Assembly (NCBI GenBank): GCA_947468255.1
Contig: CANIMM010000223.1
Coordinates: forward strand, 1-5,408
DNA from: Chitinophagaceae bacterium
GTDB taxonomy: Bacteria; Bacteroidota; Bacteroidia; Chitinophagales; Chitinophagaceae
DNA length: 5,408 nucleotides
Reading direction: 5' to 3'
Shown: piece after piece, positions 1-5,408 of the stretch
Layout of the letters: each line of letters opens with the position of its first letter
How positions within the stretch are numbered: the stretch's first letter is position 1
Notes under the pieces: model-generated
What the model saw: the letters and a program-made list of their open reading frames with translations, nothing else
Told to the model about the DNA's origin: nothing
Database searches by the model: none
Position numbers and translations under genes: made by a program

Positions 1-145
1 ATAAAATAATAGAGTCTGTTAAAACGGTATTTAATTTTTTTGGAAGCATAAATCATAGGTAGTAAAATTATTTTGACTTGATTGACAAATTAAATTTCTT
101 CAATAGCATTCGAATCCCTCTTGCTTACATTGTAAAACATCCACC

Positions 146-763
146 ATGTTCGACCCCAATAAACATCACCGACGGTCTATCCGTTTGGCCGGATATGATT
201 ATTCCCAAGCAGGATTGTATTTTAATACGATTTGTATCCAAAAAAGGAAGTGTTTGTTGGCCAATATAATTGGGGAATCGTTGGTTTTAAATGAAGCCGG
301 TAAAATGGTGGAAATGGAATGGTTGGCATTAAGCGAACGTTTTTCCGCAATTCGTTTGCACGAATATATTGTTATGCCGAACCATTTTCACGGAATTATA
401 GAAATCGTAGGGTCACCCCTTGTGGGTGACCCTCAAAATGAAAAAGGGCAACCACAAGGGATTGCCCCAACGGCCCCACCCGGAACCGCCGCACAAAAAA
501 CCGTTGGCGAAATAATGGGTGCGTTTAAATCCATTACAACAGGAAAATATATAGAGGGGGTAAAGAAGCACAAGTGTGTTTGCATTAAAAATAAAACCTG
601 TACTTGTAGCGGTTGGAAAATTTTTGATAAAAAATTATGGCAGCGAAATTATTGGGAGCATATTATCCGCAATGAGGAGTCTTATCAACGTATTTCACAA
701 TATATTCTCCGAAATCCTGCCAAGTGGGTGGAGGATCAATTGCATCCCCAAACACGACAATAA
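146..763 (+). CDS. REP-associated tyrosine transposase (RAYT), HUH/Y1 family
   Basis: A 205-residue single-domain protein related to IS200/IS605 TnpA. Such enzymes cut and join single-stranded DNA through a 5'-phosphotyrosine intermediate, and RAYTs act on REP hairpins. Visible motifs are the HUH pair H80-F81-H82 in MPNHFHGI, the family signature LWQRNYWEHIIRNEESY (164-180), and QYILRNPAKW (185-194). By comparison with the KYIENQ tyrosine of IS608 TnpA, Y186 is the likely nucleophile; Y169 is the alternative. The N-terminus KHHRRSIRL plus YDYSQAGLYF is typical of Bacteroidota members and supports ATG 146. An in-frame stop lies at 104-106 with no other ATG between, and no Shine-Dalgarno sequence is seen. 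Residues 88-108, between the HUH strand and the tyrosine helix, are encoded by two REP-like hairpins. Residues 144-154 form an unusual CxC-x5-CxC cluster. No flanking IS ends are visible, so this is probably a single-copy, non-self-mobile RAYT. All catalytic motifs are intact. Confidence 0.9.
   Translation: MFDPNKHHRRSIRLAGYDYSQAGLYFNTICIQKRKCLLANIIGESLVLNEAGKMVEMEWLALSERFSAIRLHEYIVMPNHFHGIIEIVGSPLVGDPQNEKGQPQGIAPTAPPGTAAQKTVGEIMGAFKSITTGKYIEGVKKHKCVCIKNKTCTCSGWKIFDKKLWQRNYWEHIIRNEESYQRISQYILRNPAKWVEDQLHPQTRQ
409..433 (+). repeat. REP-like hairpin 1, inside the RAYT gene
   Basis: A perfect 10-bp inverted repeat: AGGGTCACCC (409-418), loop CTTGT (419-423), GGGTGACCCT (424-433). It lies in the RAYT coding sequence and encodes part of residues 88-96 (VGSPLVGDP) without breaking the frame. 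The core CCCTTGTGG (417-425) recurs in inverted orientation at 452-460, inside the second hairpin. The pairing is seen directly. Calling it a REP rests on its resemblance to hairpins that RAYTs recognise and on its position in a RAYT gene; no dispersed copies elsewhere in the genome can be seen from this window. Confidence 0.7.
446..467 (-). repeat. REP-like hairpin 2, inverted partner of hairpin 1
   Basis: An imperfect hairpin: GGGCAACC (446-453), loop ACAAG (454-458), GG (459-460), one bulged A at 461, TTGCCC (462-467). Read on the minus strand its loop is CTTGT and its core CCCTTGTGG, identical to hairpin 1, so the two are inverted relative to each other with a 12-base spacer (434-445). 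The outer stems differ (GGGTCACC versus GGGCAA) yet stay paired, which suggests selection on structure. It encodes residues 101-108 (GQPQGIAP) of the RAYT. Two opposed REPs resemble a BIME unit. Confidence 0.65.
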
Positions 764-854
764 TAATGGGGTTGTTATAAAATGTACACAATTGTTTTTC
801 TTGACGCATCCTCTATTTGCCATTTTGGATTATATTTATCAAAAATTACGGGTT

Positions 855-1241
855 ATGAAAAAAATTGGAATATTTTTATACTTAATAATGGCAAGTATGT
901 TACAGGGTACAGCACAAAAAAATGCAGCTCCGCAAAAACTTTTGCGACATGTAGTAATGTTTAGTTTTAAAGAGGGCAGTAGTCCTGAGGAAATAAAAGT
1001 CGTAAAAGAGGCATTTGCTGCATTACCCAAAAAGATACCGCAAATCAAATCCTTTGAATGGGGTACCAACAATAGCCCCGAAAATTTGGCACAGGGCTTT
1101 ACCCATTGTTTTTTTCTGAGTTTTGCTTCTGAAAAAGATAGAGCCGATTACCTGCCCCATCCAGATCACAAGGCTTTTGGAATATTACTGAAACCAATAT
1201 TGGATAAGGTATTGGTATTTGATTACTGGACTGAAAAGTAG
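855..1241 (+). CDS. Exported Dabb (stress-responsive A/B barrel) domain protein
   Basis: A 128-residue protein. Residues 1-20 form a signal peptide (MKK, hydrophobic core I4-M15, G-T-A at 18-20), with likely cleavage before Q21, so the mature protein should be periplasmic or secreted. Residues 29-126 are a full-length Dabb domain (dimeric ferredoxin-like barrel). Characteristic features are LLRHVVMFSFKEG with H32, the helix SPEEIKVVKEAFAALP, VxSFEWG-type strand (65-70), the NNSPENL segment, YLPHPDHKAF (99-108) and the closing strand VLVFDYW. The frame is open back to 576, but that part overlaps the RAYT. The signal peptide fixes ATG 855 as the start. Known Dabb proteins include plant SP1 and olivetolic acid cyclase; bacterial exported members have no firmly assigned reaction, so no substrate is proposed. 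It starts 91 bases after the RAYT and may share transcription with the downstream lipid kinase. Confidence 0.88.
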   Translation: MKKIGIFLYLIMASMLQGTAQKNAAPQKLLRHVVMFSFKEGSSPEEIKVVKEAFAALPKKIPQIKSFEWGTNNSPENLAQGFTHCFFLSFASEKDRADYLPHPDHKAFGILLKPILDKVLVFDYWTEK

Positions 1242-1306
1242 CGGATATATCAACTTAGTATTGCAATCTGTTTCTAGATTCTTGCCCCGTTTAAATAGTT
1301 TCATTT

Positions 1307-2164
1307 ATGCAAATAGCGGTGGATAAAAAAATTGCTATAGTCTGTAATGTTCTTGCCGGTGTGGGAAGGGCTAGTTTGTTGGCTGAAAAAATAGCCATCC
1401 AACTTGCCAGCAAAAATATAGGGCATGTAATTTTTAAAGAAGACTGGCCTACCGATTTCAGCTATTTTACAGATGTTTTTATTGTGGGAGGTGATGGAAC
1501 ACTCAATTACTTTATCAATCAATATCCTGACATTGATTTGCCACTAGTGATTTTTAATGGAGGCACCGGAAACGATTTTCATTGGTTGTTATATGCCAAC
1601 AAAACACTGGAAGAACAAATAGACGTGGCTTTGAATAAAAGCCCTAAACCTATTGACATTGGCAAATGCAATGGTCGATATTTTATTAATGGGGTGGGCA
1701 TAGGTTTTGAAGGAGCTGTAGCCAAAGATTTAACAGGAAAGAAAAAGCATTCGGGAAAGACTTCTTTTCTTATCACGGTGTTGAAAAATATATTCACCTA
1801 TCGCTCAAAAAATTATTGGATACAGTCTGCAAATGAACTGTTCCAAGGAAAGAAATTACTCGTGGACATTAGTAATGGTGCCCGCGCAGGTGGTGGATTT
1901 CATATTGCCCCTGAGGCAAAAGCAGATGACGGCTTCTTGGATATAGTTATTGTAGATTCCATTAACCCCTTGCAGCGATTGATGTATCTGCCGGTGATTG
2001 AAAAAGGCAAGCATCTGAAGATATCAATTGTTCATCATTATCTGACTCGGGAAATTTGCATTGCAAGTGACCAAATAATTCAATACCATATGGACGGCGA
2101 GTACTTCGAAGACCAAAAATTAGTCATTGAGGTATTGCCAGCCAAAGTAAATTTTCGGTATTGA
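1307..2164 (+). CDS. Diacylglycerol kinase family lipid kinase (DAGK/YegS-like)
   Basis: A 285-residue cytosolic or membrane-associated lipid kinase, close to the usual length of about 300. The family transfers the ATP gamma-phosphate to diacylglycerol or a related lipid. Motifs in order: strand KIAIVCN with N14; nucleotide-binding GGDGTLN (61-67); NGGTGNDF (84-91); NGVGIGFEG (128-136); PEAKADDGFLD (202-212), the C-terminal-domain PxAxxDDG signature; and HMDGE (261-265), carrying the conserved acidic residue. The catalytic core is therefore complete. One deviation is that the N-terminal NPxAGxG motif reads NVLAGVG, with Val in place of Pro. No signal peptide or membrane segment is seen. The start is the first ATG of the frame, with no Shine-Dalgarno sequence, 65 bases after the Dabb gene. 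The lipid substrate cannot be told from sequence; diacylglycerol, undecaprenol-like or sphingoid lipids are all possible in Bacteroidota. Confidence 0.9.
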   Translation: MQIAVDKKIAIVCNVLAGVGRASLLAEKIAIQLASKNIGHVIFKEDWPTDFSYFTDVFIVGGDGTLNYFINQYPDIDLPLVIFNGGTGNDFHWLLYANKTLEEQIDVALNKSPKPIDIGKCNGRYFINGVGIGFEGAVAKDLTGKKKHSGKTSFLITVLKNIFTYRSKNYWIQSANELFQGKKLLVDISNGARAGGGFHIAPEAKADDGFLDIVIVDSINPLQRLMYLPVIEKGKHLKISIVHHYLTREICIASDQIIQYHMDGEYFEDQKLVIEVLPAKVNFRY

Positions 2165-2235
2165 TGTCAATTTATTTTTCTTTCAAATGAACAATAGCTA
2201 GCCTAGTTCAAAGAAGTGGGTCTAATTAAGATAGA

Positions 2236-3345
2236 TTATAAATTCACTTTCTTACCCGTTTTTACAGCTAAATATATGGCTTCAATAATTTTCAAATCTT
2301 TTAATGCTTCATAGCCATCAACGGGGATGACAGGTTGGTTTCCATTAAAAATAATCCCAGCCATTTCATTCATTTGAGTGGTTTGATGCGTTTGATGAGG
2401 GTTATTCAATTTGCCCTTATTTGTACGACCCTCCATAGGTCCGTATCCCGCAGCAGGTTGCAATTCACCAAACCCTTTTTCGGCAGTAATAAAAAATCGG
2501 TCAAGGTTGTCGATGTTGTAAGAAGATAAGCAGGATGCAACAGCCCCACTGGGAAATCCCATTTGAAATTGGATGGTTTCATCTACACCCTCCTTAAATA
2601 TTTCAAAGTTAGTTTTTGTTTCCTGGGCAGTTACCCAAACCGGCTCTTCGCCTACCATATAACGGGCACCGTTAATTGCATAAATCCCGATGTCCATCAT
2701 GGAACCACCGCCGGCGAGCGCTTTATTTAATCTCCATTGCTTTGGGTCGCCAATTTTAAATCCACATAGCCCTTGAAAAAACATCACTTTTCCCATTTCG
2801 CCTTCTCTGCGCATACGAACAATTTCCAAGGTCTTCGCTTCAAAGTGCATTCGATACCCTACCAGCAATTTAACATTCGCCTGGTTGCAGGCATCAATCA
2901 TTTCCTTCGCTTGTTGGGAATTGATGGCCATCGGTTTTTCACAGATTACATGTTTTCCTGCTTTGGCAACCCGAATAACCTGGTCGTGGTGGAGTGCATT
3001 GGGGGTTATAACATATACCGCATCAATTTCAGGATTGTCTTTGATGCGGTCGAAATTTTCATAGTTGTAACAGTTTCCTTCTGCAACTTTGTACTTGGAT
3101 TGCCAATCCTTGATTTTGGAGGGGCTGCCACTAATGATGCCCGTTAGTTTCGCCATCTTACATTTTTGCATTGCTTCAGCAACGCGGGTACCATAACTTC
3201 CCAGCCCCATGATTGCTACCCGTAATATTGGACCTTCATAGGGGGTTTCAATGATTTGCTCAGGGTGGGCAGAGCTAGTGGGTGGTATATTCAGAAGAAC
3301 CAGGCCACCGGTAATTTTTTGCAAAAAATCTCTACGTGAATTCAT
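2236..3345 (-). CDS. Tat-exported glucose-fructose-oxidoreductase-like dehydrogenase (Gfo/Idh/MocA)
   Basis: A 369-residue NAD(P)-dependent sugar dehydrogenase. The start MNSRRDFLQK with a hydrophobic stretch (11-25) is a twin-arginine signal, implying export folded with cofactor to the periplasm. The Rossmann domain begins at LRVAIMGLGSYG (GxGxxG at 47-52). The second strand ends in SGS rather than an acidic residue, which would favour NADP. Next come TPNALHH (114-120), CEKPM (135-139, catalytic K137) and GYRMHF (163-168). The C-terminal domain holds AGGGSMMDIGIYAINGARY (211-229), with D218 and Y222 at the spacing of the Zymomonas GFOR active site, then the GEEP segment. From memory, residues 70-240 resemble Zymomonas mobilis glucose-fructose oxidoreductase closely. 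The substrate is uncertain: an aldose, or the C3 position of a glycoside. It is last in the leftward gene group, 75 bases after the isomerase gene, with no Shine-Dalgarno sequence. Confidence 0.9.
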   Translation of the reverse strand: MNSRRDFLQKITGGLVLLNIPPTSSAHPEQIIETPYEGPILRVAIMGLGSYGTRVAEAMQKCKMAKLTGIISGSPSKIKDWQSKYKVAEGNCYNYENFDRIKDNPEIDAVYVITPNALHHDQVIRVAKAGKHVICEKPMAINSQQAKEMIDACNQANVKLLVGYRMHFEAKTLEIVRMRREGEMGKVMFFQGLCGFKIGDPKQWRLNKALAGGGSMMDIGIYAINGARYMVGEEPVWVTAQETKTNFEIFKEGVDETIQFQMGFPSGAVASCLSSYNIDNLDRFFITAEKGFGELQPAAGYGPMEGRTNKGKLNNPHQTHQTTQMNEMAGIIFNGNQPVIPVDGYEALKDLKIIEAIYLAVKTGKKVNL

Positions 3346-3420
3346 ATAGTTATTTTGTAATCGTAATAAGTCAAATCAACTTTCGATTTGTTGTTATACT
3401 AGCTGCAATTGCTTTCGGAA

Positions 3421-4296
3421 CTATTTCAATTTTTTTAATTGTTCATTATAAAAATTCACGGTTTCAATTACATCTGGAAGATTGTTTTCCCAATTGGATT
3501 CATGTTCAATGGACAGCATTCCTTTAAATTTTTGGCGGTTCAATTCGGCAAAAATGGGTGCAAAATCGATTACTCCTTTTCCTACTATCGTATCAGCTGC
3601 ATTTTTCTTGTCAAAGGTTACGATATCCTTTAGATGAACTCCATAAACATGTCCTTCTAGTGCTTTAAGGCAGTCTGCCGGGTTTAGGCCGCTACGTGCC
3701 CAATGGCCTAGATCAGCACAGGCTCCGATATTGGGATGGCCCTTAGCGGCTGCCAATACTGAATCTGGATGCCAGTACATATTCGGCCTTGCATGTTGAT
3801 GTATCGCAATTTTCATCTTATAAACTCCAGCAAGGCTATCGATCATATTCCACTGAGTTTTGGGTGGCTCAGTGATAATATAACTCATGCCAAATTCTTT
3901 AGCTAGGTCAAAAGCTTTGATCCAGCTTTTCAAATCGGGTGGATTGATTACACCCATCGCTACTATTTTGATACGATGTTTTTCTAAAAGACCTTTCAGT
4001 TTTATTTTATCTGCTGCGGTCATGTCAATCCCGAATACTTCTTTGCCAGAGGGGTCTATTTTTTGTCCAAGGGTGGCTTCTGCGTATCTTATACCGGCAG
4101 AATCAGTTTTTTCCAATGCTTGCTGTTGGGTAAACAATCGAAAGGTCCACATTTGCACACCGAGTTTCCAATTGGCAGCAATAAAATTTTTAGTTGCATT
4201 ACTATTTGATTTCTTTTGACCATTGACAATAGTAACACCAGCGATCAAAAGGAGTACTCCAATTATTCCATTGGTGAGCAAAAGTTTATTTTTCAT
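3421..4296 (-). CDS. Exported sugar isomerase/epimerase, xylose-isomerase-like TIM barrel
   Basis: A 291-residue protein. Residues 1-26 form a signal peptide (MKNK, hydrophobic 10-24, V-N-G then Q27), so it is probably periplasmic. Residues about 43-290 are an AP-endonuclease-2/xylose-isomerase-like barrel that binds a divalent metal and shifts carbonyl or hydroxyl positions on sugars. Likely metal ligands by analogy to D-tagatose 3-epimerase are E143 (ITEPP), D195 (ADLGH), H221 (VHLKD) and E264 (SIEHE). H198 sits three residues after D195 and H166-Q-H168 (AIHQH) is also conserved. The D195-to-H221 spacing of 26 matches that family. The barrel looks complete. It starts 33 bases after the upstream dehydrogenase stop, so co-transcription is likely. 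No Shine-Dalgarno sequence is seen; the leader is A-rich. Its location between two Gfo/Idh/MocA dehydrogenases suggests action on a keto-sugar made by one of them. A lyase acting on 3-keto-glycosides is an alternative. Confidence 0.87.
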   Translation of the reverse strand: MKNKLLLTNGIIGVLLLIAGVTIVNGQKKSNSNATKNFIAANWKLGVQMWTFRLFTQQQALEKTDSAGIRYAEATLGQKIDPSGKEVFGIDMTAADKIKLKGLLEKHRIKIVAMGVINPPDLKSWIKAFDLAKEFGMSYIITEPPKTQWNMIDSLAGVYKMKIAIHQHARPNMYWHPDSVLAAAKGHPNIGACADLGHWARSGLNPADCLKALEGHVYGVHLKDIVTFDKKNAADTIVGKGVIDFAPIFAELNRQKFKGMLSIEHESNWENNLPDVIETVNFYNEQLKKLK

Positions 4297-4329
4297 TGTT
4301 TATATTTTTTGATTTAAAAAAAACATGGT

Positions 4330-5408
4330 TTATTCAATGATTTTCTCAATTATTTTTCCGGATTGTTTGTTTTTTAAAATTAACTTTTTTGTTCCGTAAT
4401 GCGTCATTTCTTCTTTAATTAGGTAATGATCATCATCATATTCTACCAGATGGGTTTCTTTACTTAATCCGGTTTTGCCACGCCAGATATCCAATTGTAC
4501 CGGCTCCCATAATTTGGTTTTAGCAGATTTGTAGGCAGCATCAATGATAGCATTTACTACATAGCCATCATAGAAAGTTTCTCGGGGTGCTGTACCATTT
4601 TCCATGCAGTTAAACATTTCAGCAAACATGTGATTGTATCCTAGTTCGTTGAGCTCATCTCCCACAGGAAAAAGCCAACCACTGTTGCTTTCTGATTTTT
4701 CTGAAATATAATCGCCTCCTTTTCCCGTGGTAAACATTTCTAGTCCGGTGCGTAAAAAATTATTCACCCAGATGGTGCCTTCGGTTCCCATCACTTCATC
4801 TCTGAGGTCAAGGCCACCACGAAAAGTCCAGCTTACTTCAAACTGCGCCACGGCTCCGTTTTCATATTTAATTAATCCGATGGCATGGTCTTCTGCATCA
4901 ATGGGCTTTACCTGCGTATCGGCCCAGCACATTACTTCTACCGGCTTAATATCTTTACCAATATAGGTACGAGTAATTTCAATGCAATGGCAACCTAAGT
5001 CAAGGATACATCCACCACCTGCTTTTTCTATATCCCAAAACCAATCACTGTGTGGACCGGGATGTGCTTCTCTAGATTTTGCCCAAAGGATTCTGCCGAG
5101 TGCACCATTTTTTACACTTTCATAAGATTTTAAAAATTTGGGTGTATAAACAAGGTCTTCGAGGTAGCCGTTAAAAATACCAGCAGCTTCTACTGCAAGC
5201 AACATTCGCTTTGCTTCTTCTGCATTACGCCCTAGTGGCTTAGTAGTAAGGACAGCTTTTTTATGTTTGCAGCACAACATCACCGCTGCCTCATGCAAGT
5301 GATTGGGCAGTGAAATACATACTACATCTACATCGGGATGCGCCATGGCTTCCTCCATATCAGTAGTGTAGCGATCGCAATGATAGTCGGATGCAAATTT
5401 TTTAGCAG
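4330..5408 (-). CDS. Gfo/Idh/MocA family oxidoreductase, N-terminus beyond the window
   Basis: The frame stays open to the right edge: upstream of the ATG at 5358 it still reads AKKFASDYHCDRYTTD, which is family-like sequence. The true start and the GxGxxG cofactor loop therefore lie outside; 358 residues are visible. Counting from the 5358 methionine, the Rossmann half includes HPDVDVVCISLPNHLH (7-22) and TTKPLGRNAEEA (38-49). The usual EKP is TKP, so lysine K40 is kept but glutamate is replaced by threonine. The C-terminal domain has AGGGCILDLGCHCIE (113-127), with D120 and H124 as the probable catalytic acid/base in a DxGxH arrangement. The final 50 or so residues, rich in charged residues, extend past the usual domain end. 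Cofactor preference and export signal cannot be judged because the N-terminus is missing. It is first of the three visible leftward genes; the operon promoter, if here, is outside the window. Confidence 0.88.
   Translation of the reverse strand, partial: AKKFASDYHCDRYTTDMEEAMAHPDVDVVCISLPNHLHEAAVMLCCKHKKAVLTTKPLGRNAEEAKRMLLAVEAAGIFNGYLEDLVYTPKFLKSYESVKNGALGRILWAKSREAHPGPHSDWFWDIEKAGGGCILDLGCHCIEITRTYIGKDIKPVEVMCWADTQVKPIDAEDHAIGLIKYENGAVAQFEVSWTFRGGLDLRDEVMGTEGTIWVNNFLRTGLEMFTTGKGGDYISEKSESNSGWLFPVGDELNELGYNHMFAEMFNCMENGTAPRETFYDGYVVNAIIDAAYKSAKTKLWEPVQLDIWRGKTGLSKETHLVEYDDDHYLIKEEMTHYGTKKLILKNKQSGKIIEKIIE

Larger units (their letters stand above)
2236..5408 (-). other. Predicted three-gene sugar oxidation/isomerisation operon (partial)
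   Basis: Three minus-strand genes in the order dehydrogenase, TIM-barrel isomerase, GFOR-like dehydrogenase are separated by only 33 and 75 bases. No intrinsic terminator (GC-rich hairpin plus U-tract) lies in either gap, so one transcript is likely; this is inferred from spacing, not shown. At least two products carry export signals of different types (Sec for the isomerase, Tat for the GFOR-like enzyme). The operon may extend to the right of the window. No transporter, SusC/SusD pair, glycoside hydrolase or regulator is visible to name the substrate. Confidence 0.6.

Noticed and set aside
72..98. TTTG (72-75) and TAAATTTC (91-98) as a promoter for the RAYT.
   Set aside because: The -7 lacks the final G and the spacer of 15 is shorter than usual for this phylum.
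812..819. TCTATTTG before the Dabb gene as a Bacteroidota -7 element (TAnnTTTG), with ATTG at 791-794 as -33.
   Set aside because: One mismatch in the -7 and a loose -33 at marginal spacing; such matches are frequent in AT-rich DNA.
576..854. Long N-terminal extension of the Dabb reading frame overlapping the RAYT gene.
   Set aside because: The sequence there is out-of-frame RAYT DNA and the signal peptide starting at 855 shows the real start.
2189..2209. Bulged stem GAAC/TAG against CTA/GTTC in the gap between the converging lipid kinase and GFOR-like genes, as a shared terminator.
   Set aside because: The stem is only seven pairs with a two-base bulge and is AT-rich, and neither strand has a U-tract after it. 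It is well placed but too weak to annotate.
2773..3147. Plus-strand open frame of 124 codons opposite the GFOR-like gene.
   Set aside because: It has no recognisable domain and lies wholly within a strongly supported minus-strand gene, so it is a shadow frame.
3372..3390. CAAATC...GATTTG inverted repeat and the GCAATTGC palindrome (3405-3412) between the isomerase and GFOR-like genes, as a terminator or operator.
   Set aside because: Six-base and eight-base matches in AT-rich DNA with no U-tract; they look like chance.
4316..4323. Run of eight A (T on the minus strand) between the partial dehydrogenase and isomerase genes as a terminator tail.
   Set aside because: No hairpin precedes it on the minus strand, so it is not an intrinsic terminator.
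5356..5358. ATG at 5358 as the start of the right-edge dehydrogenase.
   Set aside because: The frame is open to the window edge with family-like residues, and a start here would remove the cofactor-binding Rossmann loop.

Overview
The window looks like a chromosomal segment from a member of the Bacteroidota, possibly Chitinophagaceae-like. The evidence is AT-rich DNA, no recognisable Shine-Dalgarno sequences before any start codon, and proteins that read like this phylum's versions: a RAYT with the HHRRSIRL opening, an exported Dabb protein, and an exported TIM-barrel isomerase beside Gfo/Idh/MocA dehydrogenases. The taxonomic call is inference from protein style and composition. I see no rRNA, tRNA, CRISPR array or insertion-sequence ends.

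Right-pointing half (about 1-2164). A REP-associated tyrosine transposase (RAYT, HUH/Y1 family; 146-763) is followed by a small exported Dabb-domain protein (855-1241) and a diacylglycerol-kinase-type lipid kinase (1307-2164). The gaps of 91 and 65 bases hold no clear terminator or promoter. The leading 145 bases contain no supportable feature; an in-frame stop at 104-106 limits how far upstream the RAYT can begin. The most distinctive feature is inside the RAYT gene. Two REP-like hairpins (409-433 and 446-467) lie in opposite orientations and are read through in frame, just after the HUH motif. They share the core CCCTTGTGG, while their stems differ by changes on both arms that keep them paired.

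Left-pointing half (2236-5408). Three genes on the minus strand are spaced 33 and 75 bases apart and probably form one transcript. In transcription order they are a Gfo/Idh/MocA dehydrogenase cut by the right edge of the window, an exported xylose-isomerase-like TIM-barrel protein, and a glucose-fructose-oxidoreductase-like dehydrogenase with a twin-arginine signal. Two NAD(P)-type sugar dehydrogenases around a metal-dependent sugar isomerase/epimerase fit oxidation and rearrangement of a sugar, polyol or keto-glycoside, at least partly in the periplasm. The substrate cannot be read from the sequence.

The two halves converge on a 71-base gap (2165-2235) with only a weak bulged stem and no U-tract. 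There is no gene-free stretch longer than 300 bases.
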